Below the pieces are notes generated by a model. It had not been told where the DNA came from, did no database searches, and was given only the letters and a program-made list of their open reading frames with translations. Positions 50,597 through 59,994 of a stretch of 64,000 nt of DNA are shown one piece after another. Source of the DNA: DATGXB01 sp035298905 (GTDB taxonomy: Bacteria > Cyanobacteriota > Cyanobacteriia > Cyanobacteriales > Nostocaceae); contig DATGXQ010000467.1 of assembly GCA_035298905.1 (NCBI GenBank), forward strand, positions 1 to 64,000. The letters run 5' to 3'. The translations under genes were made by a program, and so were the position numbers. Each line of letters opens with the position of its first letter. The stretch's first letter is position 1.

Positions 50597-51979
50597 ATGC
50601 TGACTGACTTATCAATTGCTGAAATAATCCAACCAAAAAGAGATTATTTTTTGACTGGGAAAACTAAAGATATTAATTTTCGACTACAGCAACTGAAGAT
50701 TCTTAAACAGTTGGTAGATGAAAATGAAACGCCAATTATTAAAGCTTTACAAGCTGATTTGCATAAACCAGAATTAGAGGCTTTTACTTCGGAAATTATT
50801 TTAATTAAAAAAGAAATTGAGTCGGCTATCAAAAACCTCAAAAATTGGACTCGTCCCCACAAGATAGCTGTTCCTTGGCAGTTATGGCCAGCTTCCGCTA
50901 AGGTTCAACCGGAACCGCTAGGAGTGGTTTTAATTATCGGTGCTTGGAACTATCCTTTTAATTTAGTAATTGCGCCTTTAGTGGGAGCGATCGCTGCTGG
51001 TAATTGTGCTCTTATTAAACCATCGGAAATATCTGTTAATACCTCTCATCTTTTAGCTGAACTTATTTCTCAATATTTTGATTCTCATTATATCTCTGTA
51101 ATTTCAGGCGGTGTAGAAACCAGTCAAAAACTATTAGCAGAAAAATTTGATCATATCTTTTTTACTGGTAGTCCCCATATCGGTAAAATTGTCATGGAGT
51201 CAGCTGCTAAACATCTTACTCCCGTCACTTTAGAATTAGGTGGCAAAAATCCCTGTATTGTTGATGCTGATATTCATTTAGAACACACTGCTAGACGCAT
51301 TACTTGGGGCAAGTTTTTTAACGCAGGTCAATCTTGTGTTGCACCTGACTATCTTTTAGTGGATAGAAAAATTAAAGATAAGTTATTAGAAAATATCAAA
51401 AAGTGCTTACAAGAATTTTTTGGTAATAATCCAGCCATTAGCCCTGATTATGGGAGAATTATTAATCAAAAGCACTTTAATAGATTAATCAGTTTACTTG
51501 AAAATGGCCAAATAGTTATTGGTGGAGAAAGTAATTCTGATCAACTTTATATTGCACCAACTATAATTAATAATGTTTCTTTAACAGATGCAATTATGCA
51601 GGAAGAGATTTTTGGCCCTATCCTGCCAATAATAGAATATACAAATATTGAAGAAGCTTTAAATTTAATTAATTCTCAACCAAAACCTTTAGCTTTATAC
51701 TTATTTTCCCAAAACCCAAATTTACAACAACAAGTTTTACAAAACACCTCATCTGGTGCATTTGGCATTAATGAGACAGTAATTCATTTCACTATTTCTG
51801 CTTTGCCATTTGGGGGTGTAGGTAATAGCGGTATTGGGAAATATCATGGTAAGGCAAGCTTTGAGACTTTTTCTCACTATAAAAGTGTGTTAAAAAATCC
51901 CTTTTGGCTAGATATTAAGTTACGTTATGCACCGTATAAAGGTAAATTGTCTATCTTCCGGCAAATCTTTAAATTTTAA
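50597..51979 (+). CDS. Class 3 (fatty) aldehyde dehydrogenase
   Basis: A 460-aa NAD(P)-dependent aldehyde dehydrogenase of the short class 3 type. Motifs: GVVLIIGAWNYPFNL, FFTGSPHIGKIVMESAAKHL, the general base Glu in TLELGGKNPCIVD, the nucleophilic Cys in FNAGQSCVAPDYLLV, and MQEEIFGPILPI. The C-terminal region (DIKLRYAPYKGKLSIFRQIF) is basic and amphipathic and could contact membranes. In cyanobacteria this group (AldE-like) oxidises fatty aldehydes and related lipid aldehydes. The spacer upstream is AT-rich. A single gene. Confidence 0.92.
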   Translation: MLTDLSIAEIIQPKRDYFLTGKTKDINFRLQQLKILKQLVDENETPIIKALQADLHKPELEAFTSEIILIKKEIESAIKNLKNWTRPHKIAVPWQLWPASAKVQPEPLGVVLIIGAWNYPFNLVIAPLVGAIAAGNCALIKPSEISVNTSHLLAELISQYFDSHYISVISGGVETSQKLLAEKFDHIFFTGSPHIGKIVMESAAKHLTPVTLELGGKNPCIVDADIHLEHTARRITWGKFFNAGQSCVAPDYLLVDRKIKDKLLENIKKCLQEFFGNNPAISPDYGRIINQKHFNRLISLLENGQIVIGGESNSDQLYIAPTIINNVSLTDAIMQEEIFGPILPIIEYTNIEEALNLINSQPKPLALYLFSQNPNLQQQVLQNTSSGAFGINETVIHFTISALPFGGVGNSGIGKYHGKASFETFSHYKSVLKNPFWLDIKLRYAPYKGKLSIFRQIFKF

Positions 51980-51996
51980 ATGTTACAGCAGAATTC

Positions 51997-52022
51997 AGGA
52001 GTCAGGAGTCAGGAGTCAGGAG
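51997..52022. repeat. Heptamer tandem repeat (GGAGTCA)
   Basis: Three to four copies of a 7-bp unit downstream of the aldehyde dehydrogenase gene. The rest of 51980-52270 is further simple repeats (TTGAGATTT types) plus a TACAGCAGAATTC fragment at 51985 resembling one end of the TACAGCAG element. Confidence 0.75.
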
Positions 52023-52236
52023 AATTTGAGATTTGAGATTTTTAGATTTGATATTTCAGATTGAACGCAATGAGGAGTTAGAAGAGTTTTATACTTGAGA
52101 TTTCAGATTGATAAGTCTAAAATCCACAATCCCAAATCTAAAATTGAAGTGTCAGGAGTAAAAGCCGCTTGTTGTTCGATTTTTGATTTCCAGTTTGTAC
52201 CTCATTCACTTGCAACATGATGTAGTTAGTAAAGAG

Positions 52237-52267
52237 TTTTTTAATTTTTAATTTTTAATTTTTAATT
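52237..52267. repeat. Heptamer tandem repeat (TTTTTAA)
   Basis: About four copies of the same unit as at 7319-7350, just before the stop codon of the molybdopterin oxidoreductase gene. Non-coding simple repeat. Confidence 0.8.
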
Positions 52268-52270
52268 CCT

Positions 52271-52873
52271 TTAGAAAAAGTTACTGCTGTAACGTTCTTC
52301 TGCCCAAGGTTCACCGCGACGGTGATAACCGTTTCTTTCCCAAAAACCTAATTCTTCGTGATCTAAAAATTCTAAACCATTAATCCATTTAGCACTTTTC
52401 CAAGCGTAAAGGTGAGGAATAACTAAGCGCATTGGACCGCCATGTTCTGCGGGTAATGGTTCACCATATAATTGAATAGCAAAAAAGTTTTCTTCCCGGT
52501 TAAAATCTTGGAGAGAAACATTAGTAGTATAACCACCGTAGCAATGTTCCATGACATGGGCTGCTTTGGGGTCAATTTCAATTAATTTCATGAAATCTGT
52601 GACTTTGATTCCTGTCCATTTTACATCCAATTTTGACCAGCGAGTGACACAGTGAAAATCGGCTGTAAATTCACTTTGAGGTAAAGCCAGAAAATCTTCC
52701 CAAGTCAAGATTTTGGGTTGGGCTAAACCCCAGATTTTAAATTCCCATTCTTCAATACTAATTTGGGGAGTTTGACCGTAAGTTAAAACTGGGAAACCTT
52801 TAGCTAAATGCTGTCCGGGAGGGACGCGGTCGCTTTCTGTTTTATCTGGTTTTTGAAAAAATTTTCCTAACAT
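52271..52873 (-). CDS. Sulfite-oxidase-like molybdopterin protein
   Basis: A 200-aa protein of the sulfite oxidase/YedY molybdopterin fold (COG2041). Seen: KGFPVLTYGQTPQISIEEW, the Mo-ligating Cys in FHCVTRWSKLDVKWTGIKV, EHCYGGYTTNVSL, LPAEHGGPMRLVIPHLYAWK and GFWERNGYHRRGEPW. It lacks the haem and dimerisation domains of full sulfite oxidases and a Tat signal, so it should be cytoplasmic. Its natural substrate is unknown. It lies downstream of rpmF on the same strand, but a 119-bp spacer suggests an independent promoter. Confidence 0.92.
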   Translation of the reverse strand: MLGKFFQKPDKTESDRVPPGQHLAKGFPVLTYGQTPQISIEEWEFKIWGLAQPKILTWEDFLALPQSEFTADFHCVTRWSKLDVKWTGIKVTDFMKLIEIDPKAAHVMEHCYGGYTTNVSLQDFNREENFFAIQLYGEPLPAEHGGPMRLVIPHLYAWKSAKWINGLEFLDHEELGFWERNGYHRRGEPWAEERYSSNFF

Positions 52874-52992
52874 AAAAAGTTAGTTATTAATCATTAGTTA
52901 TTGGTTATTGGTGAGAAGAAGAGAACAGGGAACAGGGTGTAGGGGAAAAATTTATTCTCCCCTCTCCGCGTCCCCCCGTCTCCCCTCTTTCT

Positions 52993-53163
52993 CTACTCTT
53001 CTTCTTCTTCTTCAGCAGAGGGATAGATGAAGTTAGAACGTCCAGAAAGGATTGATTTACCGAGAGAAAGAGCTTTTTGAGCTTCAACTGCGGCTTTGTG
53101 CCTCCAAGTAGCACGACGTTTGTCTCGCTTGGATTTGGAAGTTTTCTTCTTAGGAACAGCCAT
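52993..53163 (-). CDS. rpmF: 50S ribosomal protein L32
   Basis: A 56-aa ribosomal protein encoded in 57 codons. The N-terminus MAVPKKKTSKSKRDKRRATW is the classical L32 signature, followed by HKAAVEAQKALSLGKSIL and a short acidic end (poly-Glu after SNFIYPSA). It lacks the zinc-binding cysteines of some bacterial L32 forms, as is normal for cyanobacteria. The gene is easily missed because of its size. The downstream 52874-52992 contains only AT/CT-rich sequence and GGGAACA heptamers. Confidence 0.95.
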   Translation of the reverse strand: MAVPKKKTSKSKRDKRRATWRHKAAVEAQKALSLGKSILSGRSNFIYPSAEEEEEE

Positions 53164-53336
53164 ATATAACGGTTATCGCGTTTGTTGACAACCTTCCTAT
53201 TCTAAGCGATCGCTTGGCATTCAGGAGGATAGTTTTTGAAGATATTAGGCATTGGGAATGAGACACGGTGACGCGGGGACGCACAGAAAAAAGAAGATTC
53301 TCCCTGTCTCCCCTCTCCCTCCCCCTGTCCTCTGCC

Positions 53337-53855
53337 CTAATCATCTCTCCTATCAATCTGAGAAGTTTGCTGACGGGGGATACTGTTGGGATCAGGACTA
53401 ACTGTTGGTGACTGTTCAAATAACAGTAAATCTCTGCTGGCTTTAAAGTAAGTTGCCCAACGTTGGGGATCTGGGCGTTTTTTCCATTCTATGCGGCTGA
53501 CTTCTAAGGCTAGAAGTGGGGCGATCGCTCCATAATTATCGGCTGAGACAATTACGGATACTTCTGTAACTAAAATATCTTGGTCAAAGCTGCGTTGAGC
53601 TGCTGCCCTAGCTGCTACTTCTGCCCTACGTAGCAAAGTTTCGTAATTTTCATCTGGTAGACGTTCTAGGGACAGGTTGACTCTGGCGGTATAAGCCTGG
53701 ACAATTTGCGGGGCGATCGCTTCTGTGGCCATCCATAGGGGTATTGCTGACAAAAGCAAAACTCCTGCTTGAATTATCCTGATTTTTCTGCCAAATTGGC
53801 CAATAAATGATAAAGGGATGATCGAAGATAGTTTTTGCGTAGAAGTCCTGTTCAT
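53337..53855 (-). CDS. Membrane-anchored cyanobacterial protein, unknown
   Basis: A 172-aa protein with one hydrophobic helix near residues 26-45 (IIQAGVLLLSAIPLWMATEA) after a basic N-terminus. A soluble domain follows with LERLPDENYETLLRRAEVAA, RSFDQDILVTEVSVIVSADN, YGAIAPLLALEVSRIEW and a disordered tail. It is probably anchored in the cytoplasmic or thylakoid membrane with the domain outside. I recognise the pattern as a conserved cyanobacterial hypothetical but not a named family. It is transcribed away from the caspase-like gene. Confidence 0.7.
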   Translation of the reverse strand: MNRTSTQKLSSIIPLSFIGQFGRKIRIIQAGVLLLSAIPLWMATEAIAPQIVQAYTARVNLSLERLPDENYETLLRRAEVAARAAAQRSFDQDILVTEVSVIVSADNYGAIAPLLALEVSRIEWKKRPDPQRWATYFKASRDLLLFEQSPTVSPDPNSIPRQQTSQIDRRDD

Positions 53856-53918
53856 GAACTTGAGCTTCCTGAATGATGATTTATCATTTAGTGTGAGTGC
53901 GAGGAATTTCTAATAGCA

Positions 53919-53940
53919 AAATGTAATAGCCATTACATTT
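53919..53940. promoter_or_regulatory. Perfect 9-bp palindrome upstream of caspase-like gene
   Basis: AAATGTAAT (53919-53927), loop AGCC, ATTACATTT (53932-53940) in the divergent spacer between the membrane-anchored protein and the caspase-fold gene. Its position fits an operator, but no regulator is known and AT-rich palindromes arise by chance. Confidence 0.35.
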
Positions 53941-54048
53941 ATTTGGGACTAGATTCAGAATAACCTAGACTGTGAATAGGTTAGCTTTGTTCTTCTAGCA
54001 AAGCCAACCGCAATTATATGCAAGTAAACAACAGCGATAAAGGGCGGG

Positions 54049-55893
54049 ATGGTAAATTACTGGGCGATCGCCATTGGCATCAATCAATATCAACTGTTTC
54101 AACCTTTAAGTTGCGCTCAAGCTGATGCTGAGGCGATAAGGGATTTTTTAGTCACAGATGCAGGTTTTTTACCACAAAACTGCTTGCTGATGACCAATAC
54201 TTCTCCGGCAATAGGGGAAAAATCATCCTACCCAACTAAAGAAGGTATTCTGTTGTTGCTGGAAGAGTTAGCAGCTAACTCCTGGCAACCAGGGGACTGT
54301 GTATGGTTTTTCTTTAGTGGTTATGGAGTGAATCTGAAAAATCAAGATTATATTATGCCAGTAGAAGCAGATCCAGACTTTATTGCGGAAACTGGCATCG
54401 AAGTGCGATCGCTAATGCAAAGTCTACAAGTGGCGGGCATCAGAGCTTTATTTATCTTTGATATTAACCGCGCTTTTGGTACACAAGCAGATGCACCTGT
54501 AGGACAAGAAATTATTGAATTAGCCCAAGAGTTACAAATGGGGGCGATTTTGTCTTGTCAACCAGAAGAGTTTTCCCATGAAAGTAGTGATTTAGGACAT
54601 GGCATATTTACTGCCGCTTTATTAGAGGCTCTACGTTCTGGTAAAGGCAGTAATTTAAAAGATTTAGGCATATATCTCAGTTCTATTACCCCTAAACTCT
54701 GTCAACATCACTGGCGACCCCAACAAAACCCAGTCACAGTTATTCCTCAGCAATCATTGGCTATTTTGCCAGCTTTAGCCACAGAAGGCGATGATCAAGA
54801 TCATCAATTAGAAGGGGCAATTTTTTCCGAAGAAAGTTTTGTCATTGGTCGTTCAGCCCCCCCTCTGGGAGATAGTAACCAAAAGGCTGCTAGCACAGCA
54901 AAAGCTTGGTGGGGCGTTAGTAACAATCTAGCAACTACTCTTAATCCCCCATCTACCCAAAATTCACAAGATACAGATGAATTGAGGGATGATTTGATCA
55001 CTTCTAGAGAAATCAAAACAGGAGGAAGATTTATTCCTCCGGCTAATAAAGCTTACACACCTCAAAATAAACCAACTAAAACCTCATTGTGGAAACAGTT
55101 TATTTTATGGAGTGTGGGTGGCATAGTAATAGTGAGTTCAACTGCTGCCTTTTTCCTGCGTAATCAGGAAATTTTCCGCTTTAAGCAATCGTCCGCCGTT
55201 ACTCAGCAGGATACTCCTATATTGCAAGCTTCACCTGTTTTACCTGCGGCAGTTCAACCCACACCAACCCCTGTGCAAGCAGTGAGCAATGATGCCGAAA
55301 AACGCAAACAAGCAATTTTAGATTTAGCGAAAATGTCCCTCAACCAAAATCAAGCGAGTGATTTGAGGGAAGCGATCGCCGCCGCGAAGAAAATTAAACC
55401 AGGTGAGCCGTTTTATGACCAAGCACAGGACAATATCCAAATTTGGAGTCAAATGATTTTTGACTTAGCCAAGGAACGCGCTCAACAAAAACAATATAGT
55501 GATGCGATCGCAGCTGCTCAATTAGTTGCTCCAGATGAACCAATTTATCCCCAAGCCCAAGCCGCAATTAGTCAATGGCAACAAGAAGCCAAGCAATATC
55601 TGAGTAATTTAACTCTCCTCGATGCTGCTAACGCCCTAATTAAACCTGGTCAAGCTTCCAGCTATAATCGCGCTATAGATGTGGCCAAAAAAGTCCCACC
55701 CGGACAACCAGGCTATGACATAGCCCAAAAATCTATTAATCAATGGAGCGAAAAAATCCTAGAATTAGCCAAAAATCGCGCCGCTCAAGGTGATTTCTCA
55801 GCAGCGATCGCCACCGCCGCCCTAGTCCCAGAAGTTACCACAGCTTACGAAGATGCCCAAGATGCGATTCAAAAATGGCAAACAGCAAAATAG
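54049..55893 (+). CDS. Caspase-fold protein lacking both catalytic residues
   Basis: A 614-aa protein. The N-terminal p20-like caspase domain (about 1-235) has WAIAIGINQY and DAEAIRDFLVTDAGF. The catalytic His of the SGHG motif is Tyr92 (FFFSGYG), and the Cys of the D-x-C motif is Asn140 (FIFDINRAFG), so it should be inactive as a peptidase. A single transmembrane helix lies near 347-367 (FILWSVGGIVIVSSTAAFFL). The C-terminal region (about 420-614) has four TPR-like repeats (ILDLAK, IFDLAKERAQQ, ILELAKNRAAQ with AIAAA motifs). Pseudo-orthocaspases are known in cyanobacteria; a scaffold role is possible. The start has AAGGGCGGG just upstream. Confidence 0.88.
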   Translation: MVNYWAIAIGINQYQLFQPLSCAQADAEAIRDFLVTDAGFLPQNCLLMTNTSPAIGEKSSYPTKEGILLLLEELAANSWQPGDCVWFFFSGYGVNLKNQDYIMPVEADPDFIAETGIEVRSLMQSLQVAGIRALFIFDINRAFGTQADAPVGQEIIELAQELQMGAILSCQPEEFSHESSDLGHGIFTAALLEALRSGKGSNLKDLGIYLSSITPKLCQHHWRPQQNPVTVIPQQSLAILPALATEGDDQDHQLEGAIFSEESFVIGRSAPPLGDSNQKAASTAKAWWGVSNNLATTLNPPSTQNSQDTDELRDDLITSREIKTGGRFIPPANKAYTPQNKPTKTSLWKQFILWSVGGIVIVSSTAAFFLRNQEIFRFKQSSAVTQQDTPILQASPVLPAAVQPTPTPVQAVSNDAEKRKQAILDLAKMSLNQNQASDLREAIAAAKKIKPGEPFYDQAQDNIQIWSQMIFDLAKERAQQKQYSDAIAAAQLVAPDEPIYPQAQAAISQWQQEAKQYLSNLTLLDAANALIKPGQASSYNRAIDVAKKVPPGQPGYDIAQKSINQWSEKILELAKNRAAQGDFSAAIATAALVPEVTTAYEDAQDAIQKWQTAK

Positions 55894-55911
55894 GAAAAAT
55901 TTTTGCACACC

Positions 55912-58437
55912 CTAAATTCTTTGCTTTTGCAAGACCACAAACCCATTAGCCGGAACTATGGGATGAATATATCCGTTAGTTACGGAAATATTAACTCCAT
56001 AATTGCCGATATTGTCTCCTCCGTACAGTGAAGCATCACTATTGAATATCTCCCGCCATTGACCATCCCCAATGCGGGAATTATTGATCGTGTAACCTGA
56101 CGGAAACGAGTGATTATTCAAACTGGCAATCACTAAAAACTCTGCTGTGATATCCCAACGTTTGAAAGCAATAATCCGGTTAGCATTATGGACATAAAGA
56201 ACATCAATCAAGTGAGAACGCAGTCCCGAATGATTTAACCGCATTTGAATCAGGTCTTGGTAAAAGCGGAAAAGCTGTTGACCAATAGTGTGGCGATCGC
56301 CTAACAAATCTTCTCGATTATTGAGAAAATCACTGTACCTGTACTGTTTTTGTGCGCCAATTTCCTCACCCATCAAAAACATTGGCGTACCAGCCGACAA
56401 TACAGACAGCCCAAAAGCAAAGCGACAACGTGCTTCAGCATAACGTCGAGTTTCACCAATCAATGGTGCTGCGTTGACTGCCGATACAATTGTCCGCCTA
56501 GATTCAACTCTCTGGCCTCCTTGTTCATAATAAGCATTACCCGCTTCATCATGAGATTCATGATAAACAACCTTATTATGACCAGACCAATCTAGCGCCC
56601 CAGCAAAGTAATCCATAGCTAGAGGTTTATCTGTGCCATATCCAGCCGTGGGAATTAATTTGGCATATTCTGTTCCTGGTCTAGTATCACCAATGAGATG
56701 GTGATAGAAGTTGGCATACCAAGCCGCATCAAAGCCCAAACCACCGACATCAGGTGATTGCGTCACTGCTTCCCAATCAGAATGATCCTCAGCGATGAGA
56801 ATAGCATTTGGTCGGATCAGCTTGATTGTCCTTGTCCACTCTCGGAGGAACTTAGCCCCAAAAATATTGGCGTTACCTACAGGTCTACCATCAGCGTGCA
56901 GTCGGTTGTATGAATGCATCGAAGTTGTTTGATCAACCCGGAACCCATCGACATGAAACTCCTCAATGAGAGTTACAGCACTGCTAATAAACATTTTCCG
57001 CACCATCTCTTCATAAAATCGAGGTGCAAAACCCGTAGACATATTATCAACATAGCCACCTTCTGGAAAAGGTTTACCATCAGGGTAGAAGTAATCAGTG
57101 GAGTTACCCTCATACCAGTAATAAAAATTGTGTTCGGGCAGATCCGAATCATAACCCCATTCAGCCCGTTCACCATCAGGGTTGAAATGGTTGTAAACCA
57201 CATCTAAAATCACGGCAATTCCATGACGGTGGCATTCTCTGACAAAATGTTTGAGTTGATCTCTACCACCAGCGCTATACTCCAGAGCAAAATAGTGAGA
57301 TGTTTCATAGCCCCAATTTACCTCATCTCGAAATTCTGCCATGGGTAAGAGTTCAACAGCGTTCACTCCCAGTTCTACTAAATAGGGTAGTAAGGCGATC
57401 GCATCCTCAAAATTTCCAGGTCGATTATTTCCATACCCTAAAGACCCTACGTGTAGTTCATAAATCACTAAATCTTCTACACGCTGAGGTATGGGACGTT
57501 CTAGGGAAAACTCATGACTCCAAAACTCCTCTGCTGGGATAAATTCCAGTTTTGACCAGTCTGGTTCTTGAAACTGTCTAGTTACCGTATCTGGATTAAT
57601 CACCACAGAACAGCTTTTAGTACCATCTAAATCTCGATAATTTCCTGAAAAGGGATTTCCCCGTATATCTCTATATCTGCTAGAGAAAGGTTTACCATCA
57701 GGATTAACGTTACCTTGACCAATTTGACAACGGGAGTACAAATCCGTGCGATAAACTACCCGTCCCTGTTCATTAACAATCCTGAACATGTAGGGAATAT
57801 GGTCAAATCGGGAAAAATCAGCTAGTTCCGGTGATACTTTTACATCTGTTTGCCAAATACCTTCCTCAGTCCTCAACATGGGAAAAGGCCCAAGGTGGGG
57901 GTTCATACCAAAATCAGGATCATTGCGAAAAGCATCTTCTGCAATATAACCACTACTGCTGTTACCAAACACAACTTCCACATTGCGAGCATTTGGCGAC
58001 CAGACAGCAAACCGCAGCGCAGGTTGAGATTGACCGGGAAGATAGTATTTTTGCGCTCCTAGTCGGTGACTATAAACTAGATCATAATTTTCTTGCTGGG
58101 GTTGATTGTTGCTAGGCGATCGTAACGTAAAAGTACAATAGCGATCGCTAGAGAGGCGATCGTTAATCTCCGTTGGGATTCCCCATAAATTACTCCCTGC
58201 TGGACAATCTAGCATCACACCCCAGCGAAATAACCAATCAATTTGGGAATCATCCATTTCAACCGTAGTTTGAAAACAGGGACAGCCATCTTCACCAATA
58301 ATTTGCTGCATTGGTCTAGAAGACCATTGTTGAGAATAGTGACCGTTTTCATCCCAACTGCCAATTAAACGGGGATTGTGAAAAATTGCTCTTTTGATGC
58401 CTGTAAAATAGGTAAATTGAACAGGAATTGTAGCCAT
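55912..58437 (-). CDS. GH13 alpha-glucan enzyme, branching-enzyme-like
   Basis: An 841-aa glycoside hydrolase family 13 protein. The N-terminal domain (about 1-105) resembles a starch-binding CBM20-like module (NPRLIGSWDENGHYSQQW), and the second (about 120-330) a CBM48/isoamylase N-domain (LRFAVWSPNARNVEVVF). The barrel has VVYNHFNPDG, the nucleophile Asp near 500 (DGFRVDQTT), acid/base Glu near 548 (LIAEDHSDW) and the third Asp near 628 (YHESHDEAGN). Overall it is closest to glucan branching enzymes and amylases of cyanobacterial type, but exact specificity is open. It converges on the caspase-like gene. Cytoplasmic; likely glycogen or maltodextrin metabolism. Confidence 0.9.
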   Translation of the reverse strand: MATIPVQFTYFTGIKRAIFHNPRLIGSWDENGHYSQQWSSRPMQQIIGEDGCPCFQTTVEMDDSQIDWLFRWGVMLDCPAGSNLWGIPTEINDRLSSDRYCTFTLRSPSNNQPQQENYDLVYSHRLGAQKYYLPGQSQPALRFAVWSPNARNVEVVFGNSSSGYIAEDAFRNDPDFGMNPHLGPFPMLRTEEGIWQTDVKVSPELADFSRFDHIPYMFRIVNEQGRVVYRTDLYSRCQIGQGNVNPDGKPFSSRYRDIRGNPFSGNYRDLDGTKSCSVVINPDTVTRQFQEPDWSKLEFIPAEEFWSHEFSLERPIPQRVEDLVIYELHVGSLGYGNNRPGNFEDAIALLPYLVELGVNAVELLPMAEFRDEVNWGYETSHYFALEYSAGGRDQLKHFVRECHRHGIAVILDVVYNHFNPDGERAEWGYDSDLPEHNFYYWYEGNSTDYFYPDGKPFPEGGYVDNMSTGFAPRFYEEMVRKMFISSAVTLIEEFHVDGFRVDQTTSMHSYNRLHADGRPVGNANIFGAKFLREWTRTIKLIRPNAILIAEDHSDWEAVTQSPDVGGLGFDAAWYANFYHHLIGDTRPGTEYAKLIPTAGYGTDKPLAMDYFAGALDWSGHNKVVYHESHDEAGNAYYEQGGQRVESRRTIVSAVNAAPLIGETRRYAEARCRFAFGLSVLSAGTPMFLMGEEIGAQKQYRYSDFLNNREDLLGDRHTIGQQLFRFYQDLIQMRLNHSGLRSHLIDVLYVHNANRIIAFKRWDITAEFLVIASLNNHSFPSGYTINNSRIGDGQWREIFNSDASLYGGDNIGNYGVNISVTNGYIHPIVPANGFVVLQKQRI

Positions 58438-58457
58438 AATGCCATCCTTCAGGTAAT

Positions 58458-58562
58458 TACAGCAGGGAACAGGGAACTCTTAACAGGGAACAGGGTTGAA
58501 AGTCTCTTGGTACATGGCTTTGTTTTTAAAATTTGTACCTCATTTACCTGAAATCTGCTGTA
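58458..58562. mobile_element. TACAGCAG element, copy 3
   Basis: A 105-bp copy in the same orientation as copy 2, with ends TACAGCAG and CTGCTGTA, and shared interior (GTTGAAAGTCTCTTGGTA, TTTGTACCTCATTTACC). It has about three GGGAACA heptamers split by an ACTCTTA spacer. It lies 21 bp upstream of the GH13 start codon on its promoter side. Confidence 0.8.
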
Positions 58563-58602
58563 GGTTATGGTTTTCAGCCCCGTTATCACCATTTTTTGCC
58601 AG

Positions 58603-59082
58603 TTAAGTCACATTTGCAGTTTGAGTTTTCCCACCAATTAAATCTGTCTCCAAAGACGGTGGATTATCTTGATCAACAAAGCCTTGGCTAATTTCCACAA
58701 TTCTGTCGTCTGGATCAGCTATCCAAACTGTCCGCCATCCTGCTATGTAGTTATCAAAGTTAAGAGGTCCTAGAGTAATCTTGGCATCATCACCGATTTC
58801 AGCCAGTTTAGCGTCCACATTATCAACTTTAAAAGCAAGGTGACGTACTGAGGGAAACTGATATCCGTCTTGGTTTGGAGGTGGTAAGGGAAGTTCCTCC
58901 CTAGCTTGAAAAAGCTCAAAGTAGAAGGCACTATCAATCATTTTGATAAAAACAATCTGCTCACCATCTGGGAGTTTTGCAACCCTAGCTCGCTTAAAAC
59001 CGAAGTATTTGGTGTAAAAATTTTCAGTGATAATTGGATCTTTACAAGTGAGGGCAACTTGAGAAAAAATTTGCAAACTCAT
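58603..59082 (-). CDS. VOC (glyoxalase/dioxygenase-fold) protein
   Basis: A 159-aa protein of the vicinal oxygen chelate superfamily. Paired beta-alpha-beta modules are visible: FSQVALTCKDPIITENFYTK with YFGFKRARVAKLPDG, and RHLAFKVDNVDAKLAEIGDD with WRTVWIADPDDRIVEISQG. Potential metal ligands are His86-type in VRHLAF and the Glu in RIVEI. Members include glyoxalase I, dioxygenases and resistance proteins, so the reaction cannot be named. It is the last gene of the minus-strand accessory cluster. Confidence 0.85.
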   Translation of the reverse strand: MSLQIFSQVALTCKDPIITENFYTKYFGFKRARVAKLPDGEQIVFIKMIDSAFYFELFQAREELPLPPPNQDGYQFPSVRHLAFKVDNVDAKLAEIGDDAKITLGPLNFDNYIAGWRTVWIADPDDRIVEISQGFVDQDNPPSLETDLIGGKTQTANVT

Positions 59083-59340
59083 AACCTACTTTCTCAGTAA
59101 TTTTTAGATCATCATGCCTTCAGCATTTCATAATTTTTCTGGTAAGGTACAAGAAATATTAGGCACAACTGGTTGATTTTTATCAGCAGATGTCAATAAT
59201 ATCAGTATGTAGATATATCTCTCGGAATATCATACGGCTGATGTGAGTTGAAAGCTGAAAGACACAGGTTACTTGTTTTCTTCGTCTAACTAAAGCTTGT
59301 GGTTTAATTTAAGCCTCTTATATCTTTAATCTCAAAATCT

Positions 59341-59769
59341 TTACGAAGGTAATTGCACTCCAATTTGTCTCATTAGACCCAGCGTGTCAGCTTGAACCCA
59401 ACGTTCCACGATTTTGCCTTCTTCAATTCGATAGACTTCAATACTAGTCCAACTAACAAGTTTGTTTGTTGCTGGAATACCTAAGAATGTCCCGATATGT
59501 TTGCCGTGAAACGTTAGCAGCACAACAACTCTGTTGTTAGATGAGAATATTTCATCCTGGGTAATTTGTTGGTCTAAAGCCTGATGAGCAGCAGATATAA
59601 TTTTTTTCAATTGTTCTAAATTAGTGACAGACCAAGCAGGATTTCTATCAACAAAAGTAGCAGCAAAGAATTTATCCATTTCATCATAATTTCGTCGGTT
59701 TACTACATCACAAAGCTGTTCCACCAAACGAATGTTTTCTTGTTCTACAGACACTTGTCCTATAGACAT
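59341..59769 (-). CDS. SnoaL-like ester cyclase family protein
   Basis: A 142-aa NTF2-fold protein of the SnoaL/ester cyclase group: LVEQLCDVVNRRNYDEMDKF, FAATFVDRNPAW, VVVLLTFHGKHIGTFLGIPA and IEVYRIEEGKIVERWVQADT. SnoaL relatives cyclise polyketide intermediates or act as isomerases and hydrolases on small ligands. Here it is the third NTF2-like gene in the cluster. A 258-bp AT-rich gap to the VOC gene has no other ORF. The substrate is unknown. Confidence 0.85.
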   Translation of the reverse strand: MSIGQVSVEQENIRLVEQLCDVVNRRNYDEMDKFFAATFVDRNPAWSVTNLEQLKKIISAAHQALDQQITQDEIFSSNNRVVVLLTFHGKHIGTFLGIPATNKLVSWTSIEVYRIEEGKIVERWVQADTLGLMRQIGVQLPS

Positions 59770-59994
59770 AGGATAACTCCAAAAAAATCTGATTAATTTT
59801 ACAGTCTTTTCCTATCAGATCAGGTACATATACAAAGCAGATAAAACTTATAAAAAAGGCGATAGTTTACTTCAAACAGTAATGGCTGTAATTGTATTAT
59901 GCCTATCCTAAAGACTATGGTTATTTAGAGTTTTGGATGATGATTTTTATTCTTTCCCTTAATGCCATAAATTTACACCCTATATCGTGTATGG

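Noticed and set aside
52905..53114. 69-codon minus-strand frame over the L32 gene
   Set aside because: It is out of frame with rpmF, whose 56-residue product is unmistakable at 52993-53163.
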